8,538 bases of DNA. Origin: an uncultured Alphaproteobacteria bacterium. GTDB taxonomy: Bacteria > Pseudomonadota > Alphaproteobacteria > Rhizobiales > Aestuariivirgaceae. Location of the stretch: NCBI GenBank assembly GCA_937868035.1, contig CALMLK010000342.1:1-8538 (forward strand). The letters are read 5' to 3'. The stretch's first letter is position 1. Each line of letters starts with the position of its first letter. The translations under genes were made by a program, and so were the position numbers. Below, in pieces: positions 1-6,628 of the stretch. Under the pieces are notes generated by a model. It did no database searches. It was not told the origin of the DNA and saw only the letters and a program-made list of their open reading frames with translations.

Positions 1-2
1 GC

Positions 3-683
3 TACCAGTTCCTGAAGAACGTCGAGAACTATTTCAGCCACATCATGTGCCTGTCGGGCTGCCTCACGCTCTATCGCCGCGCGGCATTGTTGGCGGTGGA
101 CCAGGACGTGGAGCGCCGCACATTCCTCGGCGATGAAGTGAAATACGGCGAGGACCGCTTCCTGACCCGCAAGCTGGTGGAGCGTGGATACAAGACGCGG
201 CTGTGCTTCAAGGCGCGCTGCTTCACCAAGGCACCGCCCACCTTTGCAGGCTATATCAGCCAGCAGTTGCGCTGGCGCCGGTCGAACATCGTCGATTTCA
301 TCACGGCGCTTCCGTATCTGGGGCGCTTTCACCCGCTTGTGGTGGTTCACTACGTCTCGATGGCGCTGCTGCTGCTGTTTTATCCGCTGACTTTGGCCAG
401 CCAGGTGGTGCGCCTCGGGTTCATCATCCCGATGATCGAACATGCGCTGCTCGTCACCACATTTGCGCTGGCCTATGAGCTGAACAAGCACAAGCTGCCG
501 GAGATGGCACGCACCTCTGGCCTGTGGTTCATGTCCATGGCTTTCGTGTTTCCGGTGATGTACCTCACGCTGACGCCGCTCGCGATTGCGACGCTCGGCA
601 CATCGTCGTGGGAAACGCGCGGCGGCGCCAAGAAGAAGACCACGCCGGCCAAAGTCTCATCCGCGACGGCGGGGGCAGGCTGA
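3..683 (+). CDS. Processive family 2 glycosyltransferase, C-terminal half (5' end outside window)
   Basis: This is a membrane-bound polysaccharide synthase of the GT2 type, which adds sugars from nucleotide-sugar donors to a growing beta-linked chain and passes it through its own membrane channel. The frame is open from base 3, so the N-terminus with the donor-binding DXD is missing. Visible motifs are SGCLTLYRR just after base 54, the catalytic-base pair ED in GEDRFLTRKL (150-155), QQLRW (261-275), and SWETR near 606-620, which matches the WxTR motif of chitin and hyaluronan synthases. Three hydrophobic segments lie about 325-410, 414-480 and 522-590. The GED/QxxRW context reads most like chitin synthase or hyaluronan synthase/NodC relatives, but the polymer cannot be inferred. 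The tail is a short Lys/Ala/Thr-rich stretch with no PilZ domain. The stop codon overlaps the start of the adaptor gene (TGATG). Family assignment is firm; substrate is unknown. Confidence 0.88.
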   Translation, partial: YQFLKNVENYFSHIMCLSGCLTLYRRAALLAVDQDVERRTFLGDEVKYGEDRFLTRKLVERGYKTRLCFKARCFTKAPPTFAGYISQQLRWRRSNIVDFITALPYLGRFHPLVVVHYVSMALLLLFYPLTLASQVVRLGFIIPMIEHALLVTTFALAYELNKHKLPEMARTSGLWFMSMAFVFPVMYLTLTPLAIATLGTSSWETRGGAKKKTTPAKVSSATAGAG

Positions 684-2263
684 TGGCCACGATCCAGCCA
701 CGCATTCCTCCGGCAGGACTGCCCGCACCGGCGCGGCGGGTGCTTTATGTAGGGCCTGCGGCAGATGAAGTCTGCAGCATCGTCACGCGGCATATCGGCG
801 AGATCGATATCCGCTACGAATCGAGTGTGCGTGCGGCGCTGGACCTTGCCCGCCAGGTGCGCTTCGATACCGCCATCATCGACCAGCGGGACGAACAGCT
901 GGCGACGAAACTCATCGTGCCGCTCTTTGCCGATCTCGGATATCCGCTGCGCCTTGTTGTTGTCAGCGGACTGAGTGACGTCAGCCAATATCTCAACGTG
1001 CCCGGTGTGGCGCGGGTGCTGACGGCACCTGTCCGCGAGGGCCAATTGTTGCGTGTCCTCGGACTGTCGCCGCGCCCGGCACCGAGGCCCCATGGCCGAC
1101 CGGCGCCGGAGGCACATTCCGCTTCACCTGCACCAGAAGCAGCTCCCACGCGACAGAGTCTCAGTCAGTTGGTGTTCAACCCGCTGATGGGACTTGTCTC
1201 CAACCTTTACAAGCGCGCGGCGTTTCTGCTCCTGCTGGCATTGTTCTGCGCCTTTGCCTTCTATGCGATGCTGATCGCCTATTTCCTCCTGTCAAGCTCG
1301 TGGGGTGCGCCCATGACGCTGACGCGCGGCCATGAGATGGTCAACAAGGTGGACCGCGATCTCACCGAACTCCGCGTCTCGCTGGGCAAGATCGACCAGG
1401 AGATGACCGAAAATGCCATGCTGAAGACGCGGTCGACACGCGACCTGCATGATGCGGAACTGCTGGTGAAGTATTCGCTCGGAACTGTGAACAAGGAAAT
1501 CAAGGCAAGTGCCCGCCGCCACAAGATGCTGAGCGACAACATCGCGCGCATGACCAAGGTGCGGAAGGTGATGCAGGCGCAGATTTCCCATGGCGGCATG
1601 GAGGCCGACCTCGAGAAGCTCTATAAGAAGCGCCTCATCGACAGGAAGACCTACAATGCGGGTACGCTGGGCCTCGTGGAAGCAAGCCAGCGCCTGGCCG
1701 GGATGGATGCCGACATTGAAGCCATGCAGGGTGATGTGGCGACGCTGGATGGCAACGCTGATCTCCTGACCTCTCTGCGGGATGGACTGGAAAAGGGTGG
1801 TCCCATCGCCTCCATGGCGGCAGCCGACGCAAACCTGATGCTGCTGGTGAAGCAGGCGGTGGATGCGAAAGCGGCCATGGACCTGGCGCGCTCGTCTCTC
1901 GAGTCTTCTGCGGTGAAGACAACGCAACTGCAGGACAGCGCCGCCGTGCTGAAGCTGCAGATCTCGGCGCTCGAATCCTCCGCGCTGGCGCGGGCCCTCA
2001 ACGGACGGGTGGATGTGATCTTCGTGCCCTACACCAATCTCGCCAAGTTCTCGCCGGGTACGCCTCTGCACACCTGCGCCTTCACGCTGTTCTGGTGTGA
2101 ACAGGCGGGTTTCGTGGGCGATCCGCAGCCTGGCGAATTCACCTCGGTGCATCCCTTCTTCGGGAAACCCATCCGCGGCATTTTCGTGGAGGCAAAGCTG
2201 ACCAAGCCTGTCGCCGCCACCCGGGAGATCGTGCATGGCACGCGCGCGCCGTTCTTCTTCTAG
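683..2263 (+). CDS. Inner-membrane HlyD-like adaptor with N-terminal degenerate receiver domain
   Basis: The protein is 526 residues. Residues 18-128 have the alternating strand/helix pattern of a response-regulator receiver: RRVLYVG, then TAIID with a possible phospho-acceptor D67, then LVVVSG, then VARVLTAP. The usual acidic pair after strand 1 is missing and the conserved Lys of the KP motif is T114, so it is probably a pseudo-receiver. A Pro/Ala-rich linker (130-155) and one membrane helix (about 178-204) follow. A long periplasmic coiled-coil region (about 215-435) contains LYKKRLIDRKTYN, a typical HlyD-family hairpin signature. The C-terminal 85 residues are beta-rich (VDVIFVPYTNLAKFSPG, HPFFGKPIRGIFVEAKL), with two cysteines, C465 and C472. 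A clear lipoyl half before the coil is not visible. The start is ATG 683, overlapping the synthase stop; a longer reading from 524 would overlap the synthase heavily. Inferred role: it couples the synthase to the periplasmic/outer-membrane part, much as Alg44 or BgsB do. Confidence 0.82.
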   Translation: MATIQPRIPPAGLPAPARRVLYVGPAADEVCSIVTRHIGEIDIRYESSVRAALDLARQVRFDTAIIDQRDEQLATKLIVPLFADLGYPLRLVVVSGLSDVSQYLNVPGVARVLTAPVREGQLLRVLGLSPRPAPRPHGRPAPEAHSASPAPEAAPTRQSLSQLVFNPLMGLVSNLYKRAAFLLLLALFCAFAFYAMLIAYFLLSSSWGAPMTLTRGHEMVNKVDRDLTELRVSLGKIDQEMTENAMLKTRSTRDLHDAELLVKYSLGTVNKEIKASARRHKMLSDNIARMTKVRKVMQAQISHGGMEADLEKLYKKRLIDRKTYNAGTLGLVEASQRLAGMDADIEAMQGDVATLDGNADLLTSLRDGLEKGGPIASMAAADANLMLLVKQAVDAKAAMDLARSSLESSAVKTTQLQDSAAVLKLQISALESSALARALNGRVDVIFVPYTNLAKFSPGTPLHTCAFTLFWCEQAGFVGDPQPGEFTSVHPFFGKPIRGIFVEAKLTKPVAATREIVHGTRAPFFF

Positions 2264-3506
2264 GTCCGCGCGGCCCTCGCTTGCGTTGTGGCTCGGCATG
2301 GGCGGCATGCTGGCGCTGGCAGGCTGTGCCACGCAGGGCCCGTTGCTGGACCAGCTCGGCGGGCTTCGCCTGGGCACCATCAACAGTGAACCGAAGGTCG
2401 TTGCCGCGACGCCGCCGCTCCGCAACACGATTGTCGAACCAGCCGCATCGGTCGGGGCGCAGGCAGGCGATGTGACGGCGACGGCCAAGCCCGTTCCGGC
2501 CAGTGCCGAAATGCCCCGGTCGCATTGGTGCGACTATCTCCGCGAGGATACAGCGGCGCAGACCACCATTCTCCGTTCACCCACCCTGAGCGGCAGCGTG
2601 AACGACGATGCCAAGACATCGGTCAGTCTGGGCATGTCGTTGACAGGGATCGCCAAGGCGGGGCTGATGGAACAGGCCGCCGAGGTGCGCTGCCAGAAAT
2701 ACCTCGCTGAGAATGGCCTGCAGAAACTCGTCTTCGTTTCGCCGCAGGGCCTCACGGCGGCGGGGCACAAGGCGCGGTTGAAGGCCATCGAGGGCCAGAA
2801 GAAGGAAATCGCGCGGCTTCGCAAGAAAGTTGCCGGCGCGCTCAATACTGGCGCAATCAACCGCGAACTGGCCACGGCCATCAATGTGCTGGCGGATGAA
2901 ATCCTCGCCGAAGCAGAAGCGTCGCGTTCGCAAGCCGACCGCCGGCTGGATGCGGCCTTGATGCCTTCATCATCGGCGGAAGCCTATGGCTCGGCCCTGC
3001 TTGCCGCAGAGGCGGACCTTGAAGACCTCAGCAGCCGCATGCGCACCTTCGACTCCATCGACGTGTCGGCCTCGGTGGGCTGGAACGATGACGTGAACGC
3101 GGACGGCTTCGATGCCAATGACCAGTCGTTCAACGGCAAGCTCAGCTTCTCGATGAAACTCGGCGCGGTGATGCCCCAGCGTTTCAAACATGAAGCCGCT
3201 GCCAAGGACGCGAAATTGCGGGCGATCAAAAGCGAGGAGGGCGGTGCCTTGTGGCAGGTTGCGGTGCTGCGCCGTGCCCATGAGCGCGCCATCGAAGGGC
3301 TTGTGCAACAGGAAGTGCAGCTTGATGCCGCCATCCACAAGGCCCAGTCCCTGGCGCAGACGCTTGCCAGCGTCGACAATCCCGAATTTGAGCCGCCGCT
3401 GATCCAGGCGAAGCTGCAACTGATCAAACTGCGCGCCGACCGGGCCGCCGTGGCCGGATCAATCGCGGAAATCCGCGGCAACATGAAGAAGCTCAAGACC
3501 GGCTGA
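2235..3506 (+). CDS. Lipoprotein resembling a TolC/OEP-type outer-membrane factor
   Basis: The protein is 423 residues. It begins with an Arg/Ser-rich n-region, a hydrophobic core and a lipobox ending LALAGC, so Cys31 should be lipidated after signal peptidase II cleavage. After a low-complexity linker (about 50-90) two similar units appear. Each has short amphipathic strands followed by long helices: strands near 117-136 with helices 140-240, then strands near 275-311 (SIDVSASVGW and KLSFSMKLG) with helices 315-418. The MPQRFKHEAAAKDAKLRA segment after the second strand pair is laid out as in outer-membrane efflux proteins. C99 and C153 could form a disulfide. The gene overlaps the adaptor by 29 bases. 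The start at ATG 2235 is supported by GGGAG at 2223-2227 and by the intact signal peptide, although ATG 2298 is possible with a shorter one. The OEP assignment comes from fold pattern, not close similarity; a periplasmic coiled-coil lipoprotein is the alternative. Confidence 0.75.
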   Translation: MARARRSSSRSARPSLALWLGMGGMLALAGCATQGPLLDQLGGLRLGTINSEPKVVAATPPLRNTIVEPAASVGAQAGDVTATAKPVPASAEMPRSHWCDYLREDTAAQTTILRSPTLSGSVNDDAKTSVSLGMSLTGIAKAGLMEQAAEVRCQKYLAENGLQKLVFVSPQGLTAAGHKARLKAIEGQKKEIARLRKKVAGALNTGAINRELATAINVLADEILAEAEASRSQADRRLDAALMPSSSAEAYGSALLAAEADLEDLSSRMRTFDSIDVSASVGWNDDVNADGFDANDQSFNGKLSFSMKLGAVMPQRFKHEAAAKDAKLRAIKSEEGGALWQVAVLRRAHERAIEGLVQQEVQLDAAIHKAQSLAQTLASVDNPEFEPPLIQAKLQLIKLRADRAAVAGSIAEIRGNMKKLKTG

Positions 3507-3521
3507 TGCCGTTTCAGCCGA

Positions 3522-3538
3522 GGTGAGGACATCTCACC
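3522..3538 (+). terminator. Possible weak terminator hairpin after the polysaccharide module
   Basis: GGTGAG and CTCACC form a perfect 6-bp inverted repeat around the 5-base loop GACAT, 15 bases after the lipoprotein stop. No T-run follows, so it could equally be an mRNA 3'-end stabiliser or chance. The 86-base gap before the next gene shows no other clear signal. Confidence 0.3.
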
Positions 3539-3592
3539 CCTGACGCGGTGCTTGATCTTCCCTTGCGGCACCGCCAATGGCATTCCTACACC

Positions 3593-5581
3593 ATGAGCAA
3601 GAGCAACATCATCCTCGGCATCGACACGGGCGGCACCTATACGGATGCGGCCGTGATCGACGCCGGCGTGCACCGCATCCTGGCCTCGGCCAAGTCCATA
3701 ACCACCAAGGGCGATCTGTCGATCGGCGTCGGCAACGCCATGGCGGCGGCAGTCGGCCAACTGGCCGGGCAGGTGACGCCTCAGGACATCCGCCTCGTCT
3801 GCGTCTCCACAACGCTTGCCACCAATGCCGTGGTCGAGGGCCATGGCAATGCCGCGGGGGTGATCCTCATCGGCTTCGATGATGGGATGGCGGCGAAGAC
3901 CGGCATTGCCAGCGCGTTCCCGGGCGTGCCCGTTGCGCGAGTCGCGGGAGGGCATGACCACAATGGCGATGCCGTGCGGCCGCTTGATATTGCGGCGCTG
4001 ACGGCCAGCATCGAAGCCATGTCGCCGTCGGTCACGGCCTTTGCCATTGCCGGATCTTTTGCCGTGCGCAACAACGGCCATGAAATCGCCGCGCGCGATC
4101 TCGTGACCAAGCTCACCGGAAAACCCGTCACGCTTTCGAGCGAGTTGTCCAACGCGCTGGATGCACCGCGCCGCGCGCTGACGGCGCTGCTGAACGCGCG
4201 GCTCATCTCGCGCATCACGCACCTGATCGAGGCGGTACGCGCGGCGATGGATGGGCTTGGCATCGCGGGTGGCCTCATGGTCGTGAAGGGTGACGGCACA
4301 CTGGCGAATGCGGAAAGCGTGGCGCTCCGTCCCATCGAAACCGTATTGTCCGGTCCGGCGGCGAGCCTCGTCGGCGCGAAGTGGCTCGCGGGCTGCGATG
4401 ATTTCATCCTGTCGGACATCGGCGGAACGACGACGGACGTGGCGATCCTGTCCGGCGGGCGGCCCATGGTTGCAACGCAGGGCGCGGAGGTTGGCGGCTG
4501 GCGCACCATGGTGAAAGCCATTGACGTCCGCACCGTGGGCCTTGGCGGCGACAGCGAAGTGCAACTCGATGATCTCGGCAAACTTGTGATCGGTCCGCAG
4601 CGGGCCGTTCCGATTTCACTCCTCGCGTCGCGCCATCCCATGACCAACGATCTGCTCGATGCTGATCTCGCCGAAACAGAGGGCGGGTCCATGCTCGGCA
4701 AGTTCGTGGTGCGGCCCTTCGGCGACAAGGGCGGTGTTGCGGCGGGCGTGACGGAACGCGAGGCGGAACTGCTGGCCCGCATCGGCCAGGAGCCCGTGCC
4801 GCTGCGCCGTATCGCGCTGTCGAGTGCCGACCAGCGCGCGGTCGCTTCACTGCGGCGCAAGGGGCTTCTGCAATATTGCTGCTTCACGCCATCGGATTCC
4901 GCCCTGGTGCTGGGCCTGCAAGACAACTGGCCCACGAGTGCCGCCGTGAAGGCCGCGCGGTTGATGACGCGGTTCCGCTCCATGCGCATGCCGACGGACA
5001 GCGAAACCGAGGCCTTCTGCCGCGAGGTATGGAGCAAGACCGTGGCGCTTTCTGCAAGCGTCATCCTCGAAACGGCGATGGGTGGGCGGGACAAGGCCAG
5101 TGCGGCCTGGGAGGCCGTGTGTGAAGGCACGGGCCGCGTCGGACTTGCCAAGGTGTCGCTGGCGCCCGCCGTTCCCATCGTGGCCGTGGGTGGACCGGCA
5201 AAGGTCTATTATGGTGAAGTTGCCGCGCGCCTCAATTGCGAGGTCATCTTTGCGCCCTTCTGCGATGTGGCGAATGCCGTGGGGGCGGCGGCGGGGCAGG
5301 TGGCTGACCGCATCACCATCAGCGTCGAAGGTGACGGCAACGGTGCATTCCGTGTGCATGGCGATGGTGGCATGCAGCTCTTCGGCAGCGGCAAGCTGGC
5401 CTTGGCGGAAGCGCTCCGCCTTGCGGAAACACAGGCGCTGAGCCATGCGCGTTCGCGCGGTGCGATTGATCCCAAGGTGACGCTCAGTGTCGAGAAGGCG
5501 CATCTGCCCGACGCGCGTGACGACGACGGACTTCTCACCGCGCGCGTCACGGCGGAAGCCATCGGCCAACCTGCGGGCTGA
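3593..5581 (+). CDS. Hydantoinase/oxoprolinase-family protein (HyuA-type ATPase subunit)
   Basis: The protein is 662 residues, close to the usual length of the HyuA family. These proteins have the actin/sugar-kinase ATPase fold and, with a HyuB partner, carry out ATP-dependent opening of cyclic amides such as 5-oxoproline or N-methylhydantoin, or carboxylation of ketones. Motifs seen: the N-terminal phosphate loop GIDTGGTYTDA (9-19), STTLATNAVVEG (72-83), SGPAASLVGAKWLAG (253-267), a second phosphate motif DIGGTTTDVAIL (275-286), GGWRTMVKAIDVRTVGLGGDS (301-321, binding-cleft region), FTPSDSALVLG (431-441), and a C-terminal nucleotide-site segment VAVGGPAKVYYGEV (530-543). ATG 3593 is preferred because MSKSNIILGIDTGG fits the family N-terminus; GTG 3548 in the same frame would add 15 atypical residues. 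No strong ribosome binding site is visible. No HyuB gene lies in the window, so substrate and reaction are open. The gene converges with the LysR-type gene with no gap. Confidence 0.88.
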   Translation: MSKSNIILGIDTGGTYTDAAVIDAGVHRILASAKSITTKGDLSIGVGNAMAAAVGQLAGQVTPQDIRLVCVSTTLATNAVVEGHGNAAGVILIGFDDGMAAKTGIASAFPGVPVARVAGGHDHNGDAVRPLDIAALTASIEAMSPSVTAFAIAGSFAVRNNGHEIAARDLVTKLTGKPVTLSSELSNALDAPRRALTALLNARLISRITHLIEAVRAAMDGLGIAGGLMVVKGDGTLANAESVALRPIETVLSGPAASLVGAKWLAGCDDFILSDIGGTTTDVAILSGGRPMVATQGAEVGGWRTMVKAIDVRTVGLGGDSEVQLDDLGKLVIGPQRAVPISLLASRHPMTNDLLDADLAETEGGSMLGKFVVRPFGDKGGVAAGVTEREAELLARIGQEPVPLRRIALSSADQRAVASLRRKGLLQYCCFTPSDSALVLGLQDNWPTSAAVKAARLMTRFRSMRMPTDSETEAFCREVWSKTVALSASVILETAMGGRDKASAAWEAVCEGTGRVGLAKVSLAPAVPIVAVGGPAKVYYGEVAARLNCEVIFAPFCDVANAVGAAAGQVADRITISVEGDGNGAFRVHGDGGMQLFGSGKLALAEALRLAETQALSHARSRGAIDPKVTLSVEKAHLPDARDDDGLLTARVTAEAIGQPAG

Positions 5582-6466
5582 TCAGGCGGCGGCGATAGCG
5601 GCAACCGCGCGCTCGGCACCGAAGGCCTCGCGGATGTGGCGGGCGAGCGCTTCGGTCGCAGGTGTCGGCAAGCCATGCCGGCGCATCAGGCCGATGCCGA
5701 ACGCACCGAGGCGCGGGAAACCTTCTTCCGGTGTGAGCACCCGCATGCCGGGGCGCACGCAGATGTCGGCAATCGCTGCCACGGCCAGGCCCTGAAACAC
5801 GGCGGCATCCACGGCGTTCCGGTTGGGGCTGGTGTAGGCCACGCGATAGCGGCGGCCCACGGATTCCAGGGCCTTTGTTGCAATGCGCCGCCAGGAGCAG
5901 CTTTCATCCGCCGTGGCGATGGGCAGGGGATCGAGCGTGTGGGTGGAGTGGCGTGCCGATGTCACCCACACCAGTTCCTCGCGGCGGAGCACTTCGCCTT
6001 CACCTTCGTTCTTGAAGAACGTGACGAGGGCGAGATCGATGTCGCCACGGCGGATCTTCTCCATCAGCCGTTCGCTGGGCAGGCATTCGACGTCCACCGT
6101 CACCTGCGGGTGACTGCGGGCAAAGCGGGCGAGCACTTCCGGCAGGAAGAGATCGGCGTAGTCATCAGGCGTGCCGAAACGCACCGAGCCCGTGAGTTCG
6201 GGCCGCATGAAGGTGGCGACGATCTCGTCGTTCATGGCCACCAGCTTGCGGGCCTGTTCGACGAAGCGCTCGCCATCGCTGGAAAAGCGGCTGCCACGCC
6301 CATCGCGCACAAACAGGGTGCGCCCAATCGCTTCCTCCAGGCGCTTCATCTGCATGGAGACGGCGGATTGCGTCTTGTTCACCTCTTCCGCCGCGCGGGT
6401 GAAGCTGCCGGTGTCGGCAATGGCGAGGAAGGTCTTCAACTGGTCAATGTCGAGATTGGGGATCAT
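5582..6466 (-). CDS. LysR-type transcriptional regulator
   Basis: The protein is 294 residues, the normal size for the family. Residues 5-64 form the winged helix-turn-helix: LDIDQLKTFLAIADTGSFTRAAE, then KTQSAVSMQMKRLEEAIG as the recognition region, then LFVRDGRG as the wing. Residues about 90-290 form the two-lobed effector-binding domain (LTGSVRFGTPDDYADLFLP, GDIDLALVTF, VFQGLAVAAI). This subgroup, with a VRFGTPDDYA start to the effector domain, is common in alphaproteobacteria; the ligand cannot be read. ATG 6466 is preferred over TTG 6481 in the same frame, because the TTG would add only five residues and lies in the likely leader. There is no obvious Shine-Dalgarno sequence. It may control itself, the hydantoinase-family gene or the divergent small gene; the palindromes at 6487-6524 suggest self-control. 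Confidence 0.93.
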   Translation of the reverse strand: MIPNLDIDQLKTFLAIADTGSFTRAAEEVNKTQSAVSMQMKRLEEAIGRTLFVRDGRGSRFSSDGERFVEQARKLVAMNDEIVATFMRPELTGSVRFGTPDDYADLFLPEVLARFARSHPQVTVDVECLPSERLMEKIRRGDIDLALVTFFKNEGEGEVLRREELVWVTSARHSTHTLDPLPIATADESCSWRRIATKALESVGRRYRVAYTSPNRNAVDAAVFQGLAVAAIADICVRPGMRVLTPEEGFPRLGAFGIGLMRRHGLPTPATEALARHIREAFGAERAVAAIAAA

Positions 6467-6486
6467 GGGCGTCACTATCAATTTTC

Positions 6487-6524
6487 GTGATCACATCATA
6501 AAATACATTCGTTGGAGTGATCAA
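6487..6524. promoter_or_regulatory. Paired TGATCA palindromes, candidate LysR operator
   Basis: TGATCAC (6488-6494) and GTGATCA (6517-6523) form a 7-bp inverted repeat, and each arm also contains the self-palindrome TGATCA. The centres are 30 bp apart, about three helix turns, so a tetrameric regulator could contact both on one face. They flank the candidate LysR -10 element. The role is inferred from position only. Confidence 0.4.
6495..6524 (-). promoter_or_regulatory. Candidate sigma-70-type promoter of the LysR gene
   Basis: On the minus strand TTGATC (6524-6519) and TATGAT (6500-6495) are separated by 18 bases. Transcription would start near 6488, leaving about 20 bases of leader before ATG 6466. 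The -35 element overlaps a TGATCA palindrome, a natural place for autorepression. Confidence 0.45.
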
Positions 6525-6541
6525 TGATTTTGTCATATATC
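6512..6541 (+). promoter_or_regulatory. Weak promoter candidate for the DUF1127 gene
   Basis: TTGGAG (6512-6517) and TATATC (6536-6541) are 18 bases apart on the plus strand, about 80 bases before the DUF1127 start. The match is imperfect, and the surrounding AT-rich patch allows other readings such as a TTGTCA -35 at 6530. Confidence 0.25.
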
Positions 6542-6591
6542 TGGAGCATCAAAGAACACGACAGGCCACCCACCGGGGCGACCAACACACC

Positions 6592-6608
6592 GAAAACATT
6601 ACGTTTTC
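6592..6608. repeat. Inverted repeat GAAAAC-N5-GTTTTC in the DUF1127 leader
   Basis: A perfect 6-bp inverted repeat around ATTAC ends nine bases before the Shine-Dalgarno sequence of the small gene. Its AU-rich arms would make a weak RNA stem, so a protein-binding site is the likelier role if it has one. Confidence 0.35.
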
Positions 6609-6628
6609 TGTGAACGAGGAGATTTGCC

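Noticed and set aside
524..682. An extended start for the adaptor gene
   Set aside because: It would overlap the synthase by 160 bases and adds His/Arg-rich sequence unlike the rest. ATG 683 overlaps the synthase stop in the usual coupled way.
1292..2488. A 398-codon open frame on the minus strand over the adaptor gene
   Set aside because: Its Arg/His/Gln-rich composition, lack of domain signals and antisense position to the adaptor mark it as a shadow.
2984..4564. A 526-codon open frame on the minus strand across the lipoprotein and hydantoinase-family genes
   Set aside because: It is antisense to two well-supported genes, crosses the gap between them, and its translation is rich in Arg/His/Gly with no recognisable motif. 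It is a shadow frame typical of GC-rich DNA.
3781..5178. A 465-codon open frame on the minus strand inside the hydantoinase-family gene
   Set aside because: It is low-complexity Ser/Arg/Ala/Pro translation antisense to a gene with clear family motifs.
6467..6481. TTG 6481 as the LysR start
   Set aside because: It adds only five residues upstream of a typical MIPNLDIDQL start and falls in the short predicted leader.
5636..6490. A 284-codon open frame on the plus strand opposite the LysR gene
   Set aside because: The LysR reading on the minus strand has full family motifs, while this one is His/Gly/Ala-rich with none.
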